The position numbers and the translations under genes are program-made. The notes under the pieces were generated by a model. It was not told where the DNA came from, made no database searches, and saw only the letters and a program-made list of their open reading frames with translations. A DNA stretch of 64,000 nt from Congregibacter sp039818725 (GTDB lineage Bacteria; Pseudomonadota; Gammaproteobacteria; Pseudomonadales; Halieaceae): positions 1-64,000 of the forward strand of contig JBCBTK010000027.1 of assembly GCA_039818725.1 (NCBI GenBank). Reading direction: 5' to 3'. Positions 51,027-59,593 of the stretch are shown here, in pieces (positions within the stretch are counted from its first letter, which is position 1; each line of letters opens with the position of its first letter).

Positions 51027-51674
51027 ATGGCTCACAGCTATCACGAGATTGCGTTTACCCCGACCATTCTTGACCTTCAGTCCCAGGCGGCGAGCCGCGC
51101 CGGCTACGCGTCCATGAGCGAGGGCGAACGCTATGCCCATCAACTCACTGAGCGCGAGTCGTCGTTCATCGGCAAACGCGACAGCTTCTACATGGCCAGC
51201 GTAAGCGAAACGGGATGGCCCTACCTCCAGCATCGAGGCGGTCCCGAAGGCTTTATGAAGGTGCTGGATGAGACAACGATCGGTTTCGCGGATTACTCCG
51301 GCAATCGTCAGTACGTGAGTCGTGGCAATCTTCGCCACGACGACCGTGTCAGTCTGTTTTTCATGGACTACCCGAACCGGCGTCGCCTCAAGATGTTCGG
51401 TCGAGTGCGCCGGATTGGCGTCAAGGATTCCGAAACCCTGGAGCGGCTGGAGGATCCCGGCTATGGGGCACAGATCGAGGGCGGCTTTCTTATCACGGTG
51501 GAAGGGTTCGACTGGAACTGCCCCGCACACATCACACCGCGCTTTTCCGAGGCCGAGATACGATCCAGCGTGGAAGCCCTTGTCGCGGAAAACAAAGCTC
51601 TCAGGAGAAGACTGGATCAGAGTGTCGCTGCACAAGCAGAGGCGGACGCGGCGTCTACGACGCAAAAGGGTTGA
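51027..51674 (+). CDS. PPOX-type FMN-binding protein
   Basis: A 215-residue protein of the pyridoxamine-phosphate-oxidase-like split-barrel family. It has RDSFYMASVSETGWPYLQHRGG, GFADYSGNRQYVSRGNL, VSLFFMDYPNRRRLKMFGR and ITVEGFDWNCPAHITPRF. Family members bind FMN or F420 and reduce small compounds. The C-terminal 40 residues are a charged helix that may dimerise. AGGAG precedes ATG 51027. Its divergent GST neighbour suggests a stress or detoxification role. Confidence 0.87.
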   Translation: MAHSYHEIAFTPTILDLQSQAASRAGYASMSEGERYAHQLTERESSFIGKRDSFYMASVSETGWPYLQHRGGPEGFMKVLDETTIGFADYSGNRQYVSRGNLRHDDRVSLFFMDYPNRRRLKMFGRVRRIGVKDSETLERLEDPGYGAQIEGGFLITVEGFDWNCPAHITPRFSEAEIRSSVEALVAENKALRRRLDQSVAAQAEADAASTTQKG

Positions 51675-51801
51675 ACGCTTCTCCTGAGGCCAATGTTCGC
51701 CGCGCCGCCTCGCCCCCGGGAGCGTAAACGCCATCGACGTCGCCCCGGCCTGTTTCAGATTGTGGGGGTGCGAGTCGACCGTTTCCGCGCCTCAAACGCA
51801 G

Positions 51802-51819
51802 CATTACGAATTTGTAATG
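51802..51819. promoter_or_regulatory. Candidate operator CATTAC-N6-GTAATG
   Basis: A perfect six-base inverted repeat, CATTAC (51802-51807) and GTAATG (51814-51819), about 95 bases before the TonB receptor gene. The centre GAATTT is AT-rich. Similar palindromes are bound by some two-component regulators. It may control uptake by the receptor; no regulator is nearby. Confidence 0.4.
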
Positions 51820-51912
51820 GTGCGTCCACCGCCCGTTAACTCGTCCCGCGTCATGGTGCGGACCTCGGCCCTACGGCTCATCCACCCCTAAGCCAACTCT
51901 GAGGAACCTCCC

Positions 51913-54324
51913 ATGGCGACGCGGCGCAGAACCACCCTGTGGTTTACCAATTGGCAGGCCATCCTGGCCGTTGTGACCTTTGCTTCAGCGCACTCGATCT
52001 ATGCGGACGACAGCACGCTTGTCGTCAATGTGCTTGCTGCGGAGTCGGGTCGTCCCCTCGAGTCTGCAATCGTAAAGCTCGCCTTCCGTTCCGGGCAGAG
52101 TTTCGAGCAGACGACCACGCAGGACGGTGTGGCCCGCTTCCCCGGTATCATCTCCGGACTCACAGAGGTGGTCGCTTCCGCGGAAGGCCGTGTATCTGCA
52201 CAAGAGCCCTCGGTGCGCCTCCTGGATGGGAGGGTCAGCGAGCTGACCATTGAGCTGTATGCCGCCAGCCTTCGCGAAACTCCCATGGAGGAACTGGTGG
52301 TCACCGCGCGGGCGCGTCGGGCCGATCCCTTCTCCGGCGTCGCCGGCACCTATCGAAATCGAGACGAGCTGCGCAACGCCGTCGGAGCCGGGTCCGACGT
52401 TATGCGCGCGCTCGACGGACTTCCCGGCCTTGCCTCCGATGGGGAGTTCGCAAACTTCACCGTTCGCGGTCGCGGTCCTCGCAACAACCTGATTTTCGTT
52501 GATGATTTTCCTCTCGATAAAGTCGTGCACTTTGATGAGAGTATCGGCGTGGACGAAGACTTTGCCGGAGGCGGACGCTTCTCGATCTTTGCGCCGAACT
52601 CGGTGGCAGGTGCTGAGTTTTCGCCGGGCGGATGGGGGGCGGCCTACGGCGGTCGCTCCGGTTCGCTCCTTCGCCTGCAGCTCGCGGAAGGTGGTCAAAC
52701 GCCGGTTACCAGCCTGAGAATCGATCTGGCCGGCGCGGAATTCACCTACGATGGTCCGTCGGGTTTCCACGACGACACATCGGTGTTCTTCACCGCACGG
52801 CAGTTCGATTTCGGCAATGTGTTCGAACTCATCGGCGAAGAGGACATTGGCACGCCGGAAGTCACCGACATCATACTCAAGACAGCGACTGCGCTTACGA
52901 AGAACGACCAGGTCGAGTTCCTGCTCATTCATGCGCCGGAAGAGTTCAGCCGCGACGTCGAGAATGTACTCGAGTCCGACGACTTTGAAGACACGTCGAT
53001 CGAGCGCAGCGAACAGGACCTGACGCTCGTGGGTGTAACCTGGAGACGGCTTCTCGGCAACGACGGCGAATGGACCAACCGCGCCTACCTTAGAAGCAGC
53101 GACAAGTTCACTGGCGAAGGCGAAGCCTTCCCGGACCTGGTTCCAGATCTGGTCCAGGCCAGCGACATTCCCTTTGAAGCCGACATTCTCACCATCGATG
53201 AAGAGGAGCGAGAGCTTGGCTGGCGCAGCGATTACTCGCAGCCCAATCGCTGGGGCAGTTTCGAGACCGGGCTGCGCATCGTGAACTACGACGCGAATAT
53301 CCGCACCGACCTGGCACGCCCCTGGGTTCGCTATGTCTACAACTCAGACGACCCCCGTCCCCCGGGACAGGACTTCATCGTTTGGCGCCCTGAGCAGCTC
53401 AACAGCGTATTCGATGAGCAGGTAACGAATGCCAGCGCCTACGTGCAGCAGAGCTTCAGCTGGAACGGTGTTGACGTAAGGGCCGGGCTTCGCGTCGACT
53501 ACGACGGCTTTGCCGAAGAGACCTACGCAGCACCAAGGCTTGCGCTCGCCTATGCGCCCACTCCAGCGCTCAATCTGAGTGCAAACGCGGGCCTGTTCTT
53601 CGAGGCACCGCGCCTGCTGACGCGGGCTGGGTCCGAGAGCAACTTCCGCCTGTCCAATGAGGAGATCGCCCACCTCAGCTTTGGCGCCGACTATCAGATC
53701 AACGATCGCTGGAACGTGCTCGCCGAGGTCTACTATCAGGAGCTGAGTGATCTCGTGGTCGACGAGAGCCGCACCAACGCCCGCGCGAGCAACGCCGGCG
53801 AGGGGACGAACGCGGGCTTCGACCTTGTGCTGAAGCGTGCTTTCGGCGATCGGTGGTCAGCGGACATGACCTACTCCTATAACAACGGCCGTCAAAACGA
53901 CAACGACGGACTTGGCAGCTTCACCCCCGACTTCAGCCGCGAACACTTCTTCGCGATCGGAGGCATCTGGGAGATCAGCGACAGGCTTCAGGTCGCCGCG
54001 CGATGGAAGTACGGAAGCGCTCGACCCGGTGACCTCTTCATCGTCAACGACGACGTTTTGCCGGGGGACAATCTTCTGCGCTTCTCCAAAGAAATCACCC
54101 AGGAGAATGCCGGGGAACTCTCCGACTACCAGTCCTTGAACATTCGTGTGGACTATCGGCGCCGCTTCTGGGGAGTCGATCTCGTCACCTTCCTCGACAT
54201 CGTGAATGTCTATGGTGCTGAGGTAGGCGCACCGCTGGATTTCAATCCGCGCACCGGGCGAGAGATCGAGGAGGACGGCTCCTTCTTTCCGCAGGTTGGC
54301 CTGATTTTCGAGAAGTCCTGGTGA
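51913..54324 (+). CDS. TonB-dependent outer-membrane receptor
   Basis: An 803-residue receptor. The signal peptide ends near HSIYADD. A carboxypeptidase-regulatory-like beta domain comes next (VNVLAAESGRPLESAIVKL). The plug follows, with MEELVVTARARR, DVMRALDGLPGLASDGEFA, FTVRGRGPRNNLIFVDDFPL and AEFSPGGWGAAYGGRSGS. The 22-strand barrel ends in the aromatic VGLIFEKSW. Such receptors import siderophores, vitamins, peptides or glycans using TonB energy. The ligand is unknown and no transporter partner is adjacent. AGGA precedes the ATG. Confidence 0.92.
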   Translation: MATRRRTTLWFTNWQAILAVVTFASAHSIYADDSTLVVNVLAAESGRPLESAIVKLAFRSGQSFEQTTTQDGVARFPGIISGLTEVVASAEGRVSAQEPSVRLLDGRVSELTIELYAASLRETPMEELVVTARARRADPFSGVAGTYRNRDELRNAVGAGSDVMRALDGLPGLASDGEFANFTVRGRGPRNNLIFVDDFPLDKVVHFDESIGVDEDFAGGGRFSIFAPNSVAGAEFSPGGWGAAYGGRSGSLLRLQLAEGGQTPVTSLRIDLAGAEFTYDGPSGFHDDTSVFFTARQFDFGNVFELIGEEDIGTPEVTDIILKTATALTKNDQVEFLLIHAPEEFSRDVENVLESDDFEDTSIERSEQDLTLVGVTWRRLLGNDGEWTNRAYLRSSDKFTGEGEAFPDLVPDLVQASDIPFEADILTIDEEERELGWRSDYSQPNRWGSFETGLRIVNYDANIRTDLARPWVRYVYNSDDPRPPGQDFIVWRPEQLNSVFDEQVTNASAYVQQSFSWNGVDVRAGLRVDYDGFAEETYAAPRLALAYAPTPALNLSANAGLFFEAPRLLTRAGSESNFRLSNEEIAHLSFGADYQINDRWNVLAEVYYQELSDLVVDESRTNARASNAGEGTNAGFDLVLKRAFGDRWSADMTYSYNNGRQNDNDGLGSFTPDFSREHFFAIGGIWEISDRLQVAARWKYGSARPGDLFIVNDDVLPGDNLLRFSKEITQENAGELSDYQSLNIRVDYRRRFWGVDLVTFLDIVNVYGAEVGAPLDFNPRTGREIEEDGSFFPQVGLIFEKSW

Positions 54325-54479
54325 CCCCGCGAGATTGGCGCACCTCGTAGGGCTCCCGGAGATAAACGTGATGCGTTGAAAAAAATCCAATTTGCTGATG
54401 GGTGATGTCGCATCGGTTACGCTGGTGGCGTCTTTACTGTGATCCCCGCCGCTGGGGCGGGAGAACGGGAGACCAGAAG

Positions 54480-54833
54480 ATGCAATACCTGCTGCTGATC
54501 AACGAAGACGAAAGCGTTTACGCCGGCGAAGAGGGCGGAAAGCTCATGGAAGCGACCCTGGCCGGGCATATGAAGCTCATCGAGGAACTGAATGCCAGCG
54601 GCGTCGAGTTCTCGGGAAATCGCCTCAAGTCCGCCGACACGGCAACCACGCTGCGCTACGAGAATGGAGGTGAGCCGGTCCTGCGCGACGGCGCGTTCCC
54701 CGAGACCCACGAGGAACTGGGTGGGTACTACCTCATCGACGTGGCCGATCTCGACAGCGCCATCGCCTGGGCTCGCAAGATTCCGATCCCCGGTACCGGC
54801 GCGGTGGAAGTCAGGCCGGTTTGGCAGGACTAG
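54480..54833 (+). CDS. YCII/DGPF-family protein
   Basis: A 117-residue YCII-related protein beginning MQYLLLINEDESVYAGEEGG. It contains the DGPF-like motif as RDGAFPETHEELGGYYLIDV, and LDSAIAWARKIPIPGTGAVEVRP at the end. These small proteins lie beside ECF42 sigma factors and are their regulated targets; the reaction is unknown. A GGGAG-type site precedes ATG 54480. It overlaps or abuts the sigma-factor gene, so both belong to one unit. Confidence 0.87.
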   Translation: MQYLLLINEDESVYAGEEGGKLMEATLAGHMKLIEELNASGVEFSGNRLKSADTATTLRYENGGEPVLRDGAFPETHEELGGYYLIDVADLDSAIAWARKIPIPGTGAVEVRPVWQD

Positions 54834-55996
54834 GCGAAGCCCTCATGGCGGCGCGGCCCCGGGTGGTGGCCGCGCTCGCCGCGAACTTCGGGGACCTGGA
54901 CCTTGCCGAGGAGGGCTTTGCCGCGGCGGTGGAAGCCGCACTGCGCCAACCGGTCATCGACGATCCGGCCGCCTTTCTCTTTGTTACGGGCAAACGGAAG
55001 ATCCTGGACATGCAGCGCAGCACCTCGCGCGCCGCGGCCCGGGAGGCGGACTACGCCATGAGCCAGGATTTCGAGCTCATCGAATTTCCTGAGCCGGTGC
55101 CTGACGAACGTCTGCGCCTGCTGTTTATCTGCTGTCATCCGGCCATCGGGCTTGAGGCGCGGGCGATGCTGGCGCTGCGCATCGTTTTGGGCACCGAGGT
55201 GGCGGCGATCGCATCCGGATTTCTCATGAAGCCCGATGCGGTGCGCCAGCGAATCACGCGGGCCAAGACGAAAATCCGCGAGGCCGGACTGCGCTTTGAG
55301 ATGCCGCCACGTCATCTCTGGCCCGAGCGGGTCGAGGCGATGCTGCTGGCCCTGGAGCAGGCCTACACGGCGGCCTATCGAGACCAGGCCCTTCCCGATC
55401 TCGCCGAAGAGGTGGAGCGCCTCTGTCTGATGCTCGCCGATCTCTTGCCCACGGAGGGCGAGGCCCTGGGGCTCGCCGCGCTCATACTATTTACTCGCTC
55501 GCGCGATGCGGCGCGCGCCCTGCCCTTGAGTGAACAGGACACCAGTCTCTGGGACAGGCAGCGCATAGAAGCGGCGCAGCGTTTGCTGGATCAACCCTTT
55601 GAAGGTGGCATCGGTCGCATGCGGCTCATGGCGCTGATCCATCTGACCCATGCGAGGCGTCTTTACGACGGTGTCACCGATTGGAGCTCCATCGCGAACC
55701 TCTACGATGCGCTGGCAAAGATCGATCCGGGTCCGGTCGTCGCGCTGAATCGCGCACTGGCTCTGGGGCAGGCCGGTGACCCGGAAGCGGGCCTGGCGGC
55801 GCTGCCGGACGAAATGCGCGACTACGCGCCCTGGTATGTGGCGCAGGGTAGTCTCCTCGAGCAGGCGAGAAGGCCAGGCGCTCGCGATTCCCTGCTTCGG
55901 GCACTTGAGCTTACTGACGCGCCAGGCTCCAGCGCCCTGATCGAGCGCCGCCTGCGCTCGCTCGCAAACACCGAGTCTTCCATCGATGGCGCCTGA
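54821..55996 (+). CDS. ECF42-group sigma factor with C-terminal TPR extension
   Basis: A 391-residue sigma factor. Region 2 has DDPAAFLFVTGKRKILDMQR and region 4 VAAIASGFLMKPDAVRQRITRAK. The remaining 200 residues form the helical extension typical of the ECF42 group, with DPGPVVALNRALALGQAGDP as a TPR-like repeat. ECF42 proteins have no anti-sigma factor and work through this extension, with DGPF-type genes nearby, as here. TTG 54821 gives the longest product; ATG 54845 is a good alternative. Region 2 is followed by a loop where the -10 recognition residues should be. Confidence 0.88.
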   Translation: MAGLGEALMAARPRVVAALAANFGDLDLAEEGFAAAVEAALRQPVIDDPAAFLFVTGKRKILDMQRSTSRAAAREADYAMSQDFELIEFPEPVPDERLRLLFICCHPAIGLEARAMLALRIVLGTEVAAIASGFLMKPDAVRQRITRAKTKIREAGLRFEMPPRHLWPERVEAMLLALEQAYTAAYRDQALPDLAEEVERLCLMLADLLPTEGEALGLAALILFTRSRDAARALPLSEQDTSLWDRQRIEAAQRLLDQPFEGGIGRMRLMALIHLTHARRLYDGVTDWSSIANLYDALAKIDPGPVVALNRALALGQAGDPEAGLAALPDEMRDYAPWYVAQGSLLEQARRPGARDSLLRALELTDAPGSSALIERRLRSLANTESSIDGA

Positions 55997-56143
55997 ATCA
56001 CCCGTGACCCGCTCTTACGAGGATCCGTGGAACGCGCAGGTGTATGAGAGTGCTGAGGAACTGCTTGCGGATAATCTGGTGTTTCGCGGATCGCTGGGAT
56101 CCGAAGCTGCCGGTATCGCGCGATTTATCGCCTGCGAGCCAGG
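55986..56143 (+). pseudogene. Truncated SnoaL-like (NTF2-fold) gene remnant
   Basis: An open frame from 55986 reads TRSYEDPWNAQVYESAEELL and then DNLVFRGSLGSEAAGIARFI, which closely follows the start of SnoaL-like proteins. The likeness stops near 56140, where the convergent LysR gene ends. Downstream the frame is only the antisense shadow of LysR. The normal family length is 110-140 residues, so only the first half is left. It probably results from a deletion that joined the two units. Confidence 0.55.
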
Positions 56144-56144
56144 C

Positions 56145-57050
56145 CTAGTACCGCCCAAACTCGTCGACCAGGAACTCGAAGACCCGCTGGACGCGGCGGC
56201 TCGTGCGCAGCTCCTGGTGCGTGACAATCCACAGCACGCCTTCGAAGGGAGCGAGGCCCGACATTTCGATACGCTCGACCAGGGGCTCCGGGTCTCCGAT
56301 TTCTTCCAGCGTCCCGGTAATGGCGACGCCGAGCTTGACCAGCTCCCACTGGACGAGGTGACTGCGCGTGATCACCGGGAAGTTTTTCTCGCTCAGCTCA
56401 AACCCCTGCGCGTTGAGCAGGGCAAGGAGCATCCCGGATTGCTCGAAGTCGATGTAATGGGCGCTGTTCAGTTGGCTGATACGCGACGGGTTCCCGAGGC
56501 GCCGCAGATATTCCTTTGACGCGTACAGGTGGCCGCGCATATCGCGGAGTTTGCGCACGATCAAATCGCCCTGGGATGGCCTGAAGCTGCGGATCGCTAT
56601 GTCGGCTTCGCGTCTGTTGAGGCTTGTCTCTTCGTTGGTCGAGATGATCTCGATCTCAATACCGGGTTCCTGCGTTCGAAGTTTCTTGATCATCGGCGGG
56701 AGCAGGAACGTGGCCACAAGTTCCGAAGCCGTAATGCAGATGCTGCCCTCGACATTCTCAGCTTTCCCCGTGGCGGCCAGCGAGAAAAGATTCGCGGCCT
56801 CCCCCATAGTCCGCACGTGCTCGACGAGCTGGGCACCGTTCGGTGTCAGCTCGAGCCCGCGCCCGCGCCGCTGGAAAAGTTGAACACCCATCTCCTGCTC
56901 AAGGGCGGCCACCTGTCGTCCCAGCGTGGGCTGGGTCATGCCCAGGGCGCGCGCTGCGGCGGCGAGGGATCCCTCTTCCGCGGTCACTAGAAACGCCCGG
57001 GCCCGGTTCCAGTCAAATTTGAGGGCACGCCAATCCATGCGTATATGCAT
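56145..57050 (-). CDS. LysR-family transcriptional regulator
   Basis: A 301-residue LysR protein. The N-terminal helix-turn-helix reads AARALGMTQPTLGRQVAALE (about 34-53), followed by the ligand-binding domain with GSICITASELVATFLLPPMI, EADIAIRSFRPSQGDLIVRKL (in two parts) and GVAITGTLEEIGDPEPLVERI. The start is ATG 57050, with ATG 57038 as alternative. It is divergent from a lipoprotein-DUF2306-GST unit at 57146, with a palindrome between, so it likely controls that unit and itself. The ligand is unknown. Confidence 0.92.
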   Translation of the reverse strand: MHIRMDWRALKFDWNRARAFLVTAEEGSLAAAARALGMTQPTLGRQVAALEQEMGVQLFQRRGRGLELTPNGAQLVEHVRTMGEAANLFSLAATGKAENVEGSICITASELVATFLLPPMIKKLRTQEPGIEIEIISTNEETSLNRREADIAIRSFRPSQGDLIVRKLRDMRGHLYASKEYLRRLGNPSRISQLNSAHYIDFEQSGMLLALLNAQGFELSEKNFPVITRSHLVQWELVKLGVAITGTLEEIGDPEPLVERIEMSGLAPFEGVLWIVTHQELRTSRRVQRVFEFLVDEFGRY

Positions 57051-57080
57051 ACCTGGTCTGATTTGATGGGCATATTACTT

Positions 57081-57094
57081 CGATAAACGTATCG
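57081..57094. promoter_or_regulatory. Candidate LysR binding site CGATA-N4-TATCG
   Basis: An inverted repeat, CGATA (57081-57085) and TATCG (57090-57094), in the 95-base divergent region between the LysR gene and the lipoprotein gene. LysR proteins bind interrupted palindromes in such regions. A second short palindrome (TATCGATA) overlaps the right arm. Confidence 0.5.
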
Positions 57095-57145
57095 ATAGCA
57101 TTCCCTACCGTTAACTCCTTCGAACCAATTACGGAGACCAAATCA

Positions 57146-57472
57146 ATGATCACGCGAAAGCTGGTACTGCTCGCGTTCCTCCTGAATACCGCCGCCTGCG
57201 CCAGCCTGATCCAGAGCACATCGCTCGCGGACGCCTACAAGGCCTATGAACGAGAGGACTTCGAACGCACCCTGGAACTCATCTCCCGCTCCGAGAACCT
57301 TGCCGATCCCTCTCGTGAAATGAAGGCTGAGCTGACCTATCTGAAGGCCAACACGCACGAACGTCTTGGCGAGGAAGCGATCGCCAATACGCTGTATGCG
57401 TATCTCGCGGCAGAACACGGCGATTCGCAGTACGGCTACCTCGCCAGCGAGAAACTGGGATTGTCGCGATGA
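57146..57472 (+). CDS. Small TPR-like lipoprotein
   Basis: A 108-residue lipoprotein (lipobox NTAAC near residue 19). A short helical body has AYKAYEREDFERTLELISRS and EAIANTLYAYLAAEHGDSQ, resembling one or two tetratricopeptide repeats. GGAG precedes ATG 57146. It overlaps the DUF2306 gene by four bases and heads a three-gene unit probably controlled by the divergent LysR. No specific family is recognised. Confidence 0.75.
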   Translation: MITRKLVLLAFLLNTAACASLIQSTSLADAYKAYEREDFERTLELISRSENLADPSREMKAELTYLKANTHERLGEEAIANTLYAYLAAEHGDSQYGYLASEKLGLSR

Positions 57473-58224
57473 TGCTTGGTGGTACCGAGTCACAGGTGAG
57501 TAGCGCTCAGGACGCCGCAGGTTCGGGCGTGTTGCGTCGCTGGGAAATCTGGCTGCTGGTGTCCGTGCTGCTCTATTCGCTGATTCCGGTGGTGGGCGGT
57601 ATTCTCAGAGCGGTGGAGTTACTTGGCGGTCCCGGGGTGGTGCCCGTAAACCCGCGGGCCCTGGTGTCTCCCCTGCCGATCGTGGCGCACACCCTGTCCA
57701 GCGCGCTCTTTTGTGTGGGTGGGGCACTGCAGTTCCTGCCCAGTGTTCGGCGGCGCTGGCCCCTGTGGCATCGCTCGCTCGGCTACGGCGTCCTCGTGTC
57801 CGGTTTGATCTCCGCTGCCACCGGGCTGTGGATGACGTACTTCTTTGCCTTCGCTGTCGCCTTGCAGGGAGAACTGCTTTACGTCACGAGGCTCATACTG
57901 GCGCCCGCGATGATGGTCCTACTGGTCTGGGCAGGCTACGCCGCCGCACATCGCATGTTCGAGCGGCACGCGGCTGCCATGATTCGCGCCTATGCGATCG
58001 GGCAGGGCGCCTCGACGCAGACTGTGTTGGGAATTGCCTGGGCCGTAGTCATGGGAACGGAACTGGAAGGGCTGACCCGCGACTACGTGATGGTGACAGC
58101 CTGGGTTTTAAACGCGGTATGTGCGGAGTTGATCATCGCGCGCTTCCTTCCGCGTCGCGACGGTCGTCAAACTAACCGCTACCCTCTGTCGACGGATGCA
58201 GGAGCCTCGCGTGGCGGAATCTGA
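57469..58224 (+). CDS. DUF2306 membrane protein
   Basis: A 251-residue membrane protein with about six spans. The DUF2306 signature is seen in VAHTLSSALFCVGGALQFLP, RRRWPLWHRSLGYGVLVSG and AHRMFERHAAAMIRAYAIGQ. The His residues within spans suggest haem or quinone binding, but the function is not established. It overlaps both its neighbours: ATGA with the lipoprotein gene and 29 bases with the GST gene. Confidence 0.83.
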   Translation: MMLGGTESQVSSAQDAAGSGVLRRWEIWLLVSVLLYSLIPVVGGILRAVELLGGPGVVPVNPRALVSPLPIVAHTLSSALFCVGGALQFLPSVRRRWPLWHRSLGYGVLVSGLISAATGLWMTYFFAFAVALQGELLYVTRLILAPAMMVLLVWAGYAAAHRMFERHAAAMIRAYAIGQGASTQTVLGIAWAVVMGTELEGLTRDYVMVTAWVLNAVCAELIIARFLPRRDGRQTNRYPLSTDAGASRGGI

Positions 58225-58915
58225 AGTAAGGTACGAACTCCTTTATTGGCCGCTGCCGTTCCGGGGCTGTTTCATCAGCTATCTCTTTGCCTATCGAAAT
58301 GTCCCCCTGATCGAAATTTCAGACTTCGCGGAAGTCCGCAGGCGCCAGAAGCTTCTTCCGGGTGAACAATCCGTGCCTTTCATGGGCCCGCCGACGCTCT
58401 ACGACCGGGAAACGGGCCTTAATCTTAGCCAGATGCCGGCCATAGTTCTGTATGCGGCGCGCGAGCTCGATCTGATGCCCGAGAGCAATGCCGACGTCGC
58501 CATGGGCCTAAAAACGTTGATGGATTGCAATGACATACTGATGGAGATCTGCCGCAACAACGGTTCATCGATGTGGACGCGTGAGGAGTGGACCGAGTTC
58601 CGTTTACGGCGCTTCCCCCGTTGGTTGCAGATTCTGGAAGCATCCCTGCAGCGCGGCTTCTTTGGTCGGGAAACGGTCAGCTTTGCCGATATCGGTGTCT
58701 ATGCCCTGCTGGGCAATATGACGCGCTGCATTCCGGAACTCGCTGGCGACGTCGCTACAAACGCACCCAACACCCGGGCGCTTTGCTTAAAGATTGGATC
58801 CGAGCCGTCTCTCGCCGGGTACGTCGCCGCACAGCAAGCGAGCTATGGGCGGACGTACTGTGGGGGCCAAATCGAGGATTCGATTCGAGAAATGATAAGC
58901 CGGGACTCCGGCTGA
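58196..58915 (+). CDS. Glutathione S-transferase-like protein
   Basis: A 239-residue GST. The first domain starts YELLYWPLPFRGCFISYLFA and has a proline-containing binding loop in EQSVPFMGPPTLYD, with NLSQMPAIVLYAARELDL. The C-terminal domain has GFFGRETVSFADIGVYALLG. It shares 29 bases with the DUF2306 gene, so translation is probably coupled. It may act with the DUF2306 protein in redox or detoxification under LysR control. It converges with the PEP-CTERM gene. Confidence 0.83.
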   Translation: MQEPRVAESEVRYELLYWPLPFRGCFISYLFAYRNVPLIEISDFAEVRRRQKLLPGEQSVPFMGPPTLYDRETGLNLSQMPAIVLYAARELDLMPESNADVAMGLKTLMDCNDILMEICRNNGSSMWTREEWTEFRLRRFPRWLQILEASLQRGFFGRETVSFADIGVYALLGNMTRCIPELAGDVATNAPNTRALCLKIGSEPSLAGYVAAQQASYGRTYCGGQIEDSIREMISRDSG

Positions 58916-58923
58916 ACGCTGTG

Positions 58924-59496
58924 CTACAGCGAGCGCAACCGGCCTGTACGTCGGCTAAGGCCAGCGAGACCCATCGAGAATAGGACCAGTGTTCCCGGCA
59001 GGGGAACGACAGCCGGATCCAGGACCTGAACGCTGAAGTTACCATCGATGGTCAGCGTTCTCGTTGAGAAGGGGTCCAGCGAATCCTGAATCAAGAGGCC
59101 GTTGAACAGGCTGGTGGCCGGATCCCCAAGCACGGAGGCGCCGGCCGCGCCGACCGTATCGGCGATGAAGCTGAGGGTCGCCAGCGTCAGATTGTTCGAC
59201 GCGACGCCAAACAAGCTCGTCCCCGCGACGCTTGTTCCGAATGTTGAGTCGAAGAATGCACTGTCAACGGTAGCCCCGGTAAAACTGAGGCCAGACAGTC
59301 CGCTTACATCGAAGCCGAAGCCAACCACGACTTCTGTGGGTTGTAGCGGGGGCATGACATCAAAATCCACTGTGACGTCGAAGGCATCGCCCAGCAAAAC
59401 GGAGCCAGGCGCGGTGAGTATTGCCGCGCTTTGAGCGTTGATTGAGCCCAGGAGGGCGATGCCCGCGACAAGAATCCTGCTAAGGGTGGTGTTCAT
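58924..59496 (-). CDS. PEP-CTERM protein with cohesin-like domain
   Basis: A 190-residue exported protein. The signal peptide (residues 1-24) precedes a beta-rich domain (about 26-150): LTAPGSVLLGDAFDVTVDFD, VVVGFGFDVSGLSGLSFTGA and NNLTLATLSFIA. This strand order resembles cohesin modules. The C-terminus is a PEP-CTERM sorting signal, VPLPGTLVLFSMGLAGLSRR, processed by exosortase in Gram-negatives. The 97-base spacing after the dockerin-bearing nuclease gene suggests co-transcription and a cohesin-dockerin partnership. No exosortase gene is in the window. Confidence 0.78.
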   Translation of the reverse strand: MNTTLSRILVAGIALLGSINAQSAAILTAPGSVLLGDAFDVTVDFDVMPPLQPTEVVVGFGFDVSGLSGLSFTGATVDSAFFDSTFGTSVAGTSLFGVASNNLTLATLSFIADTVGAAGASVLGDPATSLFNGLLIQDSLDPFSTRTLTIDGNFSVQVLDPAVVPLPGTLVLFSMGLAGLSRRTGRLRSL

Positions 59497-59593
59497 AACT
59501 TTCTGCTCGATGTTGGTTTTCGCTTAAACGTTTGATGTTTGGAGACCATGCGCGGCGTCGATCGACTCTGTCGGCAATGGCCTCGCCCGCGTC

